A stretch of 64,000 nt of DNA from Amoebophrya sp. A120. Lineage: Eukaryota > Sar > Dinophyceae > Syndiniales > Amoebophryaceae. The position numbers and the translations under genes are program-made. Below the pieces are notes generated by a model. It was not told where the DNA came from and made no database searches. It worked only from the letters and a program-made list of their open reading frames with translations. Position 1 is the stretch's first letter. The number at the start of each line of letters is the position of its first letter. The stretch is taken from the NCBI GenBank assembly GCA_905178155.1, contig CAJINV010000001.1, forward strand, positions 15,500,142 to 15,564,141, read 5' to 3'. This document shows positions 41,820 to 52,598 of this stretch, piece after piece.

Positions 41820-44141
41820 ATGGCCTCTCCTGTCATTGAACCGCAGCCACCTCCGCCGAAGGTTGCCATTATCGGCGCGGGCGTAGCGGGTATTTCCGCA
41901 GCGCGCGTTTTTCTGCACCACCCCGCGAAGCCCGCTGTTGTCGTGTTCGAAGCGGGCGGCGACGTGGGCGGCGTGTGGACGTACAACTACAGTGGTTTCG
42001 GGTTGCAAGTCCCCTCGCGCCTGTACGAATTTCCGGACATGCGGAACCCCTACGTTGCCGATCACGAGTACCCGGACGGCCCGACGGTGCAGAAGTACAT
42101 TGCAGACTACGCCGAGAAATTTGATGTGACAAAGCGAATTGAATTTAACACCGTGGTCGTGAAGTTGGAACCGGGGGGCGAGGGGGAATGTGGATGGTTG
42201 GTCACCACAAAGAATAACACCACCACGACGTGCGGGACTACTAGCTCGGGAAATGTAGATGAAGAAGGAGCAACCACGACTACGACTTTCTTCGACTACG
42301 TGCTTTGCTGCAGCGGAATTTACAACCAACGCAACAAGGTGATTCCAAGTTATCCGATCGTTTCGGTTTCCGAGAGTAAGAACACTGGAATAAAAATGTC
42401 GACCGAAATAAAAATCGAACCTTCTTGTTCCACTTCCACCTGCGATAACACGACCATCCCATCCATCGTGCACTCCGTGGACTTCACTGACAGTACAATC
42501 GCGACCGGAAAAAACGTCCTCGTCGTCGGCTACGGCAAATCCGCATTTGACTGTGCCCAAGCGGCTTCCCGCGCGGGGGCGCTCTCCACGTCGCTCGTGT
42601 TTCGACAGGCACACTGGCCCGTCCCGCGGAACATTTTAGGTTTCCTGCCCTTCGAATACGCGACGTTCTCCCGGATCGGAAGTGGGCTCCTACGACCGAG
42701 GTATCCCTGTTCTGCTGCCGCGGGACCCTCCTCATCCTTGTTCGGCAAGAAGTCTCTCGGCGGGATTTCCTTGGGTCTCCTTCCCTCCTCCAGCACTCCA
42801 AAAGTTTTGGGCAACATCTTCCGAAATTTCGGATCTCTTTTGACGCAATGCTGGCACCGCTTTTGCGAAAGCCTGTACAAAACTGTGCACGACAGCAAGA
42901 TCGGCACATGGCTGCTCATGAACGTGTGGAACAAGGTGATTGCGAATGTGTTCGCGTTGCAGATGCGGTTTTTCAACACTGGCAGTCTCCTGCGCCCGCG
43001 CAGGTCCTTCACCGACGATTTCTGGTCCGGTCACGGCGTGCTACCGCGGCCGGATTTTTTCACCGACATTCACAACGGCGCCATCAAACCCATCCGCGGC
43101 GAGATCAAGGGCCTGAAGCCGGGGAAGGAGGTCCTGGTCGCGGAATTACATGACGAGTTGACACACGATGAAGACGTGAGCTACACCACAATCCCCTGCG
43201 ACTTGATCATTCTCGGTACCGGTTTTCACCAGGATTGGAGCTTTTTTCCAACCGAATTCCAAAAAACCGTTGATCACGATGGTCTGTGGCTGTACCGCAA
43301 CATGATTCACCCCGATTTTCCCAATCTCGGCTTTGTCGGCAGCAACGTGACCACGTTCACTAACATCACCAACCCCGGGATCCAGGCCCGCTGGCTAGCG
43401 GAAATGTGGTTCACCGAAGCGCGGAGTCGGGACTTGCTGAAAGAGGGAACAACAACAGTCGGAGCACTAGCGGGCGAAGAAAATGGTCACCAGAACACTA
43501 TCGTGAACCTGAAAGTCACAACGAATCCGACGCAGGCCCTGCCCGACCGCGAAGTGATGCGCGACGCCATTGAGCAGACGAAAGCCTGGAAACGCGCTTC
43601 CATGCCGTACGCCGGGAAGGCGCGGGCGTACATGATTCAGACCCACCACATCCACTACTTTGACGAACTTTTGACCGATTTGGGCATCAGCACCTACCGG
43701 AAAGGGAATATTTTCAAGGAGATGTTTGAGCCGTACCGGCCGCGCGACTACGGCGACGTGGTGTCCGGGGAGTACTTTGAGAAGCTGGAACCGGTGATGC
43801 TGTTGGAAACAACTGTTGCCGCAGCTGGAGAGGAAGTTGCGGCAGTAAAACAGGCTGAGGTCGTGGTCCGTGTTGCAGAAATGCTAACTGAGCAGGTGAA
43901 TAAGCACCAGAGCGAGTTGGTCGAAGCAGAGAAGATCCCGTTGCATAAATCGAAATCATCTTGTGCGGACGATTTTTCCAGAAAGTGCAGTTTGACGTCG
44001 ACCGCTGCAAGCAGATCCACGGCGGTCCTCAGTATTTTCAGTGCTGACGGGGATCTTTTGGAAGAGGGAACCGCGGATGCGGAGCCCATTGCCTCGCGAA
44101 CTACGGAGTCCTACGCGGACACAACCTGTGCCGGGGCGTGA
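41820..44141 (+). CDS. flavin-containing monooxygenase-like enzyme
   Basis: Single exon, 773 residues from the ATG just before the FAD-binding fold. KVAIIGAGVAGISAARVF supplies the first GxGxxG (Gly19, 21, 24). HSVDF followed by NVLVVGYGKSAFDCA gives the FMO-type His/aromatic element and the second, NADPH-binding GxGxSA. LIILGTGFHQDW corresponds to the conserved 'ATGY' region. FMOs and related Baeyer-Villiger enzymes use FAD, NADPH and O2 to oxygenate nucleophilic substrates. The protein is longer than typical FMOs (about 530): there are Thr-rich and Ser-rich inserts around 42220-42290 and 42390-42460, and a roughly 130-residue C-terminal tail with alternating Ala/Glu/Val helices and a Ser-rich end. 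No introns. The substrate is unknown. Confidence 0.85.
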   Translation: MASPVIEPQPPPPKVAIIGAGVAGISAARVFLHHPAKPAVVVFEAGGDVGGVWTYNYSGFGLQVPSRLYEFPDMRNPYVADHEYPDGPTVQKYIADYAEKFDVTKRIEFNTVVVKLEPGGEGECGWLVTTKNNTTTTCGTTSSGNVDEEGATTTTTFFDYVLCCSGIYNQRNKVIPSYPIVSVSESKNTGIKMSTEIKIEPSCSTSTCDNTTIPSIVHSVDFTDSTIATGKNVLVVGYGKSAFDCAQAASRAGALSTSLVFRQAHWPVPRNILGFLPFEYATFSRIGSGLLRPRYPCSAAAGPSSSLFGKKSLGGISLGLLPSSSTPKVLGNIFRNFGSLLTQCWHRFCESLYKTVHDSKIGTWLLMNVWNKVIANVFALQMRFFNTGSLLRPRRSFTDDFWSGHGVLPRPDFFTDIHNGAIKPIRGEIKGLKPGKEVLVAELHDELTHDEDVSYTTIPCDLIILGTGFHQDWSFFPTEFQKTVDHDGLWLYRNMIHPDFPNLGFVGSNVTTFTNITNPGIQARWLAEMWFTEARSRDLLKEGTTTVGALAGEENGHQNTIVNLKVTTNPTQALPDREVMRDAIEQTKAWKRASMPYAGKARAYMIQTHHIHYFDELLTDLGISTYRKGNIFKEMFEPYRPRDYGDVVSGEYFEKLEPVMLLETTVAAAGEEVAAVKQAEVVVRVAEMLTEQVNKHQSELVEAEKIPLHKSKSSCADDFSRKCSLTSTAASRSTAVLSIFSADGDLLEEGTADAEPIASRTTESYADTTCAGA

Positions 44142-45051
44142 ACCGGGAATCGGTCAAGTGTGCAATAGCCGTTTTTGGAGTTTTGTTTGTTTCATGATGA
44201 AAAGAATGACGGCGACGGCAGTAGAAGTAGTGATTTTTTCGGCAATTTCGTGCTGATATAATTCAGCAACTGACGCGGTACGCGAAATTTTTTTTGAATA
44301 CGCTATTTACCTGCTTCGGGTTCGAACACGCAAAGCTGAAAATTAATACTAACCATCAATAGAAGATACAACTAAAGACAATTGATGACCATGAACAACA
44401 AAGACGAAGACGCTATCTTGTTTCCCTCGATGCCGTTGCCGTTCTCGGTTTGATGTCTTTGTGTTGAATTCCGAAACCTTTCTCCCCGACAATAATTCAT
44501 CTCCTTCGCCTCCGGTCTGGTAGACGCGATGCTTTCTCCTGTGTTCGTTTTTCTTGAGGCCGACCTGCTGTGAAAGTTTTTTTCGACCTTAATATTCCGA
44601 TCATCCGCCACTGCGATGGCACCCAAACTTTTTTTGACAATGCGCATGTTGTTTTTGTGAGAGAGGCAAGCATGTTGATTGATGTTTTTTTCGCTGTTTA
44701 GTTCATTTCCGACGAATTGTGGGCTTTTTTGTGTTGCCCTTGAAAGGAGTTGGAAGATGGTGCGTCGGTCTCTTTTTTTTGAAGTTGAAAGAATTTCAAC
44801 TTCCACTCCAGGATCCGTTCCGCATCTTTTTTTTTTGGTCCAAATAAGACACAGTAGATCATGATCCCCACCTCCACCTTGTTGCATACGCATTTCTAAG
44901 TAACTTTTTCGTGTGTCTTCGTCTCTTCCCGCCATCTCACCTACAATATACGAATATCATTTTTCACAGCTAGAGGTGGTCGTTGTTTTCTTTTCTGCGT
45001 TGTTTCCTCTGTAGTTTTCGCTCGAATATTGCAGTCCTCGGGGTCATCAAC
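44142..45051. other. intergenic, nothing supported
   Basis: About 910 bp. A 187-codon minus-strand frame (44372-44935) exists but no motif supports it, and every other gene here is on the plus strand. Confidence 0.5.
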
Positions 45052-48000
45052 ATGGCGCTCCTGGCGTCAGGTAGTACAGGTGTGGAGCTGCAGATCTTGC
45101 GGTACCTCATCCAACAGGTCGGGGGAAACGGAGTGGAAACCCAGCGTTTGAGCCAGCTGTTGGACGAGAAGCAGAGGCAGGATGAGACGGAGCAACGTAC
45201 TTACAGTCATCTTTGAGTGATCTGTACTGGCGTGCATTGACGAATTCAAATTGGAAATAGAATTGAAAAGTCTCTCCTGAATGTGAACGGTTACTTAATT
45301 GCAGCCAAGTTCGCCTGGAAACAAAAACTGTGAATCGATGGTGGCGTTGTAGTTGTGAGTACTTACATAGATCTCACACGTGCAAAACGCACAGGTAAAA
45401 GCGCTCTGCTTGAGCAACGAGTCCAACTGCTCGAGCAGCAACTCCGACAGCAGGGTCAGCAACAAGGCAACGGCCTCCACTCTCCGTCATCCATGAGCCA
45501 GGCCGGTCAACAGGCGACCAACGACCTGATGAAGGGGTTTAGCAACGCCGGTCTGGAGATCCTCAAGATGGGCACCCACCAGCAGACCGCCGCAATCGCG
45601 GAGCAGATGGCCGAAAATATGGCCAGCAAGTACGCCCACGTCGAGATCCAGCAGCTCCGGGCGGAACTGGAGAAGGCAAAACTGCAGGCGGAAAGCGACA
45701 ACAAGCAGCATTCGACGCTGCTGGCCGCGTGCGAGCGGGACCTGCACGACTTCTCCTCCGCGCTGGAGGCCGTGAACGTGGAGCTGGACGAGCAGAAAAC
45801 GCGGTCCGAATTCCTCGTCAACTCCCGGATTAAGTCCCTCGAGGACCGCGTTGCGGAGCAGCTGGCCGAACTCCAGTCCGCGTTTGGGCGGCACGAGGAC
45901 TGGATGAACCAGGAAGTCGTTCCTTCCGTGAACGCGTTGGACCACCGGCTATCGAAGACAAAGGACAACAATGAGGAGGAGAAGAACACGCTGCAGAAAG
46001 AGCTCAGCGAGCTGCAGGAGTCCACGGCGGAGCGCACCGGGGAGGTGGACAGTCGGATTGGGAAGCTGGAGGAGCAGCTCTTCGGACTGAAACTCGAGGT
46101 GCTGAATGCGATGAACAGCAGCAGGGACATCCTGAAGGACTTCGAGGAGCAGGAGGTGCAGAAGACGAAAACCGAGCAGCTGCGGGAAAAGGACGTGCGC
46201 ATCTTGGCGAACGACTTGACCAAGTTGAAAAGCACGCTGCTGCTGGCCGAAGAGGGCGTGGAGGACGATCCGAGGAAACGCTTGTCATTCTTCACCAAGG
46301 AGCTCATGCGCGAGGACGAGAGTGGGGAGGTGGATAACAATTCAAACTCGATGTTGCCATTTCATCAGCAAGATAAGGTCAACCAAAAGCATGGGAGCCA
46401 ACAGCCAGGAGGTGACAACTTCATGGGCCGCGGCCAGGCAGGGTAAGTTCAAGCTGTCCTCGAAGTAGGTCTGTATAACAAAAGTGGCTGCCACCTTTTT
46501 GTTTTTTTCATCTCTCTATGTTGTTTTCACACTCATACCTAGGAATCTCGTTGTCGTTGTTTTTCAGTTCCTTTCCTCTTTCTTTCGTACTACCCTCGAT
46601 AGTAGAACAAAACAACATCAGGTTCTCTACCTCCTCCAGCCCCAACAAGCAGAAGCAATTTAATTTCCAGCCGGATTTCCTTGAAGCTCTTATTGCGCAG
46701 TTGGTGGCCCGCACGAACCTGGAGCACCGCTTTTCCACCGTCGAAGATACCGTCGAGAAGAAGAACACGAAATTTGACCTGCAGCTCACTAGCCTGCACA
46801 CCGGGTTCGACGAGTACCGCCGGGAGGTGCAAACAACCAAAGAGCAGCTGGTGAACTTGGCGGAACACTTCAAGGCAGCGTTTGCGCATCCCATGTTCAG
46901 CTTTGGGCAGAACAAGACGACAACAGCTGCATCTTCTGGCTCTACATCTAGCGGTGATTTCGCGAGCAAAAACTGGAACCCATTGGCGGATCCGCGACAG
47001 ACTAACATGCCAAGTTTGGCATTGCCGGGGATTCGCTCACCGACGGAACTGGGCTCTTCGTCACTGCCCATGACAAGCCTGGACATGATTAGTAACGGGG
47101 ACAACGTCAAGCCAACAAACTCGTCGCAAGTTGTGCGGGCTGGTGCGGACGGCGCTGGCACGCTTGCATCGCCACCGAGATCTCCCAGGGGGAATCAGGT
47201 AAAATAGCAGATGCTTGTTCGCGATCAGCTTGGACGACCGGATATTGGACTAGTACGTAGGTTTGTTTTGACACTTCTGCTTTTTCACGGACGCCGACAG
47301 CTAAAAAAATAAAGTAAAATCTTGATCTTCAGGTTACCGATACCAGCGGGACGGGGAAAAAAGTCGAAGTCAGCGGCCTGTTCAACTCCTTCGAAGGCTA
47401 CTTCACCGAAAAGATTTCGCACCACGTGATTCACTCGTTTTCCGACAAAATTGCCCAGCTTCAACTGCTTATTGAGGAGCGCGCGCCGAGCAGAAAGCTT
47501 GAGGACCTGTCCCAAACGACGGAGCACTTGGCGGAAGGCGTTTTCAAGCTCGCGCAGGTGACTGGTGTGATCCCGCCGAAAACTAGTACACCAGCAAGCG
47601 AGCCATCGTCTGCAGCCGTTGGAGTTCAGAGAGAGGAGCACCAACAAAACCAATCCACCTACAGCCACTTACAGGAGTTCGATTCCTGGAAGGAAAGATC
47701 GCGGCTCCTTCCGCTCCGGATAGAGAAGGTGTGGCGAGCCCGGTGTGCGAACAAATGCCGCAACGTGCTGGACATGGTCGCCAAGAAGGCGGATTTGGGG
47801 CTACTGAAACTCTTACAGCAGTCGGTCCACGATCTGGAGCTGCAGATGCTGTCTTCGCGAAACCAACTTACCGCGTATCGCATGACTACTGTGCCGCCCA
47901 TGACGATGTTTCCGGGCAAGAATTTTTCTTGCAACAGCAATTCGCAACAAGAAGCAGGGCAATTTCGCGGTCACTCGCAGCACCAGCAGGCTGGGACGAG

Positions 48001-48927
48001 TGGAAGTGGTTTGCGATTGTTGATGCGGGAGGAGGAACCATACCATGAAAGCAAGTTGCAGAACGGAACCGCCGCAGTCTCCTCGAACTCCAGGCAGTTT
48101 GAACACAGGAGCTATGACGAGCGCGAGGCCGGGTTTGAATCTGTGTATGGGAATGCTTCGCGACAGCAGCACTCACTTCGTACTTCGTTTTATTCTTGTT
48201 CTACTTCTAGCTATTATTTGAGTATGCGAAATACAAATATCAAGTGGGCATGCACTTCATCCACTGCTAGTGATCTGCAGAACAAAAGAATGTTTTGAAA
48301 AAATGCAAATCAACAACAGCCCCATCCCGTCCGAGAAGTGCACATGGTGTGACGACGGTGAGTGCCGGTAGAGCGCGGGACACTTCTCCGCCAAACAGCA
48401 GCCGGAACGTAGAGCAGCAACGACAGGCGGCCCGAGGTGTCGTCGAAAGCGCGTCGTCGCACTACAACAACTCGCAACACCACGAGAACGCCGTTGAAAG
48501 CTCCACTTCAGGTTCGCACTTGCGATTCGGCACGCAGCAGCAAAAAGTGCCAGCGGCTGATCCGCTGGGCTCCACCATGAAGGGCCTGTTAGAAGGCCCG
48601 CCGCCCAGCCATCTCTCCACGTTTGGAAGTACGCCGCGACGAAACTACGCAAATGAGCAGCAGACGAACAAAGTACAAAATCACCAACGCATGCTTGTCA
48701 GCTCGCCGCATTTCGGGAACTTTGCCGGCTCGACGGGTGGAGCTACGGCCTCGAATCACACTAATGTTGCCGCGTCCTCAGTTGTACCGCAGGCTGACTT
48801 CCTGTCCTACAGCGAGCAGGATCAGGACCCCTGCGTTCCGAGTGTCAAAGTGAACCAGATGCACCCACAGCGTCCGCAGCCGACGCATCCCGGACGGGTT
48901 CTGAAAATGCGCGAGGAGCATTACTAG
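45052..48927 (+). CDS. long coiled-coil protein
   Basis: Five exons, 45052-45196, 45395-46442, 46622-47198, 47333-48179 and 48320-48927, all GT-AG with consistent phases; 1,074 residues. The first exon codes MALLASGSTGVELQILRYLIQ, a possible small N-terminal domain. Exons 2-4 code extended coiled coil: LLEQRVQLLEQQLRQQGQQQ, then IQQLRAELEKAKLQAESDNK and repeated Glu/Lys/Leu heptads. Between coils are short Ser/Gly-rich linkers. Exon 4 also has an amphipathic region (SHHVIHSFSDKIAQLQLLIE and ARCANKCRNVLDMVAKKADL). The last exon is Ser/Gln/His-rich and disordered. The architecture resembles axonemal or basal-body coiled-coil proteins, but no specific family is recognised. Confidence 0.75.
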
Positions 48928-49773
48928 AAATTTGGGACGATTTTTCATGACACCCGGTTCATTTCTTCAATTTGAATTTCTCTGACGAGCAGTTCCTTGC
49001 GTTTCGACTCAACGTGTTGATGTACTTAGAAGCATCGCTGTTTCGTTCTACTTTTCCGTATCACAACTACATCACAAGTGGAAATGTTTCCGAGTGACTT
49101 TCTCCATGTTGCACTTGCAGTTGAATTCTTTTCATCTCAAACAATCGGATTTTGAAAAATTTAAATAGCCGAGTTTCCAAAAAGGTTTAAGGTCAAACAG
49201 TCCGAAAGGTTCATCTCTTGCCGAAGAGGACAAAGAAAATGAAGCCGATAGTATACGTTCTTGTATGATCATACCGATAGCGATACGACATGCAATACAC
49301 TTCTTCAATGCCATATCAAGAGCATTTCTTTACAAAATCTACATGTGGGAAGACATAGCACGACACAAGGAACATGAAATACTCCTAAGTCTAGACAAAT
49401 ACACAAGTAAGGATGTTTCTTTGATTCGAAACCGCTTGCCAAATGGTAGCGACACGTTTTGGAAGATGTCACTGTATCAAATGAGGCATCGTTGTCGTTG
49501 AAGAGTCTGTCAAGGGCTTCATCTTTATCCACATTCGCATTGCTTTGTTCCCCTGTTTTTGCTCGGTACCTGTTTTTGTACATCTAGCCACGAGAGAATT
49601 TTCATTTTTCGTTTCTCGTTCCCGTTTAAAGGCATCTCATAAAAAATGTGCCTTATGTTCTTGCAGAGGTGCTGTGCGTGTGCTTGTTGTGACGTAGGCA
49701 GCTGAAGATCTTTGGTCTTTTACTTTTTCGCCTCTCGTTTTTTCGCTTCTCGTTTTATTTCGTTTTGTATACG
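48928..49773. other. intergenic, nothing recognised
   Basis: About 850 bp, AT-rich, no feature. Confidence 0.6.
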
Positions 49774-52081
49774 ATGTTCAACTTTCCTCGTCACGTTGGG
49801 ATAATTCCCATGGCACAAAGGCTCGACGCCGGTCGTCCTGAGTCGAGGCCCACGCCCTCGTCCTCGTCGTCTTCGTCGTCGGCACCGAGATGCGATGAAA
49901 ACCGTGCAGAAAAACGGCCCCACACTTTCCGCTTCGCCGTCCGTGGATCTTCACCTAGATGTACGACGACGGACAAGACGAGCGCATTCCTTTTCACGAC
50001 AAGAGCCATCAATTACCTGTGGTGGAAAAATCGTAACCTCGTCCGCGCAGAGGAGCTTCTGCAGCTGAAGCACGACGGTAGCCTCAGCAAACCTCCCGGT
50101 GTAGACAATAAACCGCAGATAAAGCGTAAGTCCAGCGGAGACCACCGCACCAGTGGCAATCTTCGGAGACGCGCGACCCGAGGCGGCACCGGGCCATACA
50201 GTTTCACGGAGAACGAAGGGCGTTTGCACGTCGCCACCGTGGCCGCAAATAGTCCGTCGGAAGACACGTACTCGTTGGAGGAACGAGACGGCGTAACGCT
50301 CGCCTCCGTCCTGGATGGCCACGGAGGCCCACAGGTCGCGCATTTCGCCTCGGAGAATCTCATAAAACTGTTTTTCCGCAACGTCACCGGCGGAAACAAG
50401 GGGAAAACGAGTTCCTCCTGGTTCGGCGGTACTAGCAGTAACGCGGCACAACTCCCGGGCACGAAAGTTGCCAAAACGGTTGACGACGTCGCGCAGAGCC
50501 TAGTGGATGCGTATCGCGAAGTCGACGAAATGTGCTGGGACCGGTGCCAACCTTGCTGCGAGCTCGGCTTCCTCAACGTGGCGCGAGTGGGCTCCTGCGC
50601 CGTCTCCGCTGTGGTATGGAAGGATCCGGCAGCGGCGAATAAACCGACCGGAGGCTCCTCGAGTGCTGCAACTTCACCGCGGAGGAGCGTGGTTGTCGCA
50701 AACGTGGGCGACTGTCGCTGCATGCTAGGGCGGACAAGCAGGAAAGGGAGAAATAACACCACAGACGCGGCTTTGTCAACAACTTCCCCGAAGTTGCGGT
50801 TTGTTCCGTCGTCCCGTCTGAACAAGGATTACAATCGCTTAATGTCGGACATGACTACCAGACCTCCGAACGGGGCTACGTCCGGAACTACAGCTAGCGC
50901 TTCCGCTCCACCTTCGCCCGCCAGTCCAACAACTGACGCCCCTGCCACCACCAGCAGTGCGGGCGGGGTTCTGGAGGGTGTCACACTGACCACACTGCAC
51001 AACGTGAACGACCCGTTGTGCCGCGCCATCATGCGGCGCGACTTCCCCGAGGACCCGGATATCGTGCAGTGCATCCAGGGCTGGCAGGACCAGGTGACCG
51101 GGAATTTTTCGAGGTTGCGTCCCTTGGACAATTTCAACATGGCGCAGCTCCGCCCGAGAATGTTCAACAACGAGCAAACCGACACGGATTCCGCGGACGA
51201 TCATGACCCCGGGGTGCAGACCCAGAGCATCGGCGCGGCGCTGGGCGCCTCCGCGTTCGGGGCGTCGGGGGCCAACAGCCGGTGGCAGCCGGCGGAATTC
51301 AGCTGCTACGTCAAGGGGTGCTTGCAGCCCACGCGGAGTTTCGGCGATTTCTACCTGAAGCGCCGCAGCGCGACCTTTGACCCGGTCACGCGGTTGCCGT
51401 TGGTGCACAGCCCGAGGCACCTGCCCTACATTAGTGCGGAGCCCGACGTGCGAATTTATGAAGGTGTGGTTGGACGATGATCAAACTCAAAGCTACAACT
51501 TGAAGTTTGCTCTTGGTCTAGTTTTTGCAATTCTTATTTTTTAGATTTTATCGCTAATCATCATCATCAAAGCCGTTGCCGTGCTCATGTTTGTAGCCTT
51601 GTTGGTGCACCACTTGGAAATGCGCATCGACTCCTTTCTCGAATTCGACCGCATGTGCAACACGACTGGGACAAGAACGCATCACGAAAAAACGTCTTTT
51701 TCGCCAGGTCTCACTTCAGACGACAAGTTTCTGGTTTTGGCATCCGATGGGCTGTGGGATTTCTTGACGGAGGAAGAAGTATTGGACACCCTGGAGCCCT
51801 ACTTCCTCCCTGATTCCAGTGGAGCCGTACAACTCAAGCCAAAGCGTGCGGACAAGAACAGCAGCCGATCCGAAGAGGAGAAAGACGCTTCCTCGGACGA
51901 CAACAGCGAAGATACGGCCGCCAATAAAGATGTGAACTTCGCCCAGTTACTTCTGGATCGGCTTCTCGAGCGGATCTCCCGAGAAAACAGTCTCGGCTCC
52001 CCTTCCCAGCTGCGCCAGGTTCCGCCAAACGCGCGGAGGAAAATGTTTGATGACACAACCGTAGTGGTGATTGTCCTCTAG
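49774..52081 (+). CDS. PP2C-family protein phosphatase (PDP-like)
   Basis: Two exons, 49774-51463 and 51708-52081, GT-AG, 687 residues. Metal-binding PP2C motifs are present in order: SEDTYS (about residue 160), SVLDGHGG (about 180), VVVANVGDCRC (about 308), then LQPTRSFGDFYLK and LPYISAEPDVRIYE. In exon 2 come FLVLASDGLWDFLTEEEV and the terminal DDTTVVVIVL. The TAEPDV-like strand and the long spacing between motifs resemble pyruvate dehydrogenase phosphatases and related mitochondrial PP2Cs. The N-terminus is basic and Ser-rich, compatible with a targeting sequence but not diagnostic. A low-complexity Ala/Ser/Thr/Pro insert (about residues 365-410) splits the domain. Mn/Mg-dependent Ser/Thr phosphatase activity is expected since all aspartates are present. 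Confidence 0.88.
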
Positions 52082-52598
52082 AAGATGAAAAAATAAGCGG
52101 CTGCCTACAACTTGAACTTGTGAATGAGAGCATGTGGAGGTCGAGGTAGCGATTGGGCTAAAGTTGTTAAAGTTACGATGTACAAAGTCTATGTCTATCT
52201 TCCACCTGGAAGTCTTCGTAGATGACATGTTGGACAGTGTCGTGGAGCTGATGTTCGGGTGCACCGAACTCCCAAGTTTTCCTGTCGTCTTGCCTTGTCG
52301 AAGGTCTCCTTCGTTTTCGCAACAAGACATAGCAGATTTGGTTTTGTTCTATCGTATCGGTATCCTCGCTAATAGTACAAGGACATCAAGATCGTCGCGC
52401 AAAGTCGTCATTGGTACTATCGAGAATTCGTCAATAAACCAATCGTTGAACAAATCTTCGTCCCCGCAACGTCTTCCCGGTCAGTGACACGACTGACATG
52501 TTCGATTGAATTTTTATCATGCATTCATTGCGCCAAAAAATTTAGAGTTTTACTACTTTCAGTTTCGTTTGAAATTCCGTACAACAGATTCATCCACG
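52082..52598. other. intergenic, nothing recognised
   Basis: About 520 bp with no supported feature. Confidence 0.6.

Noticed and set aside
41607-42614. 335-codon minus-strand frame opposite the monooxygenase
   Set aside because: Antisense shadow of a well-supported gene; no motif.
44372-44935. 187-codon minus-strand hydrophilic frame
   Set aside because: No motif or splice context; in AT-rich spacer.
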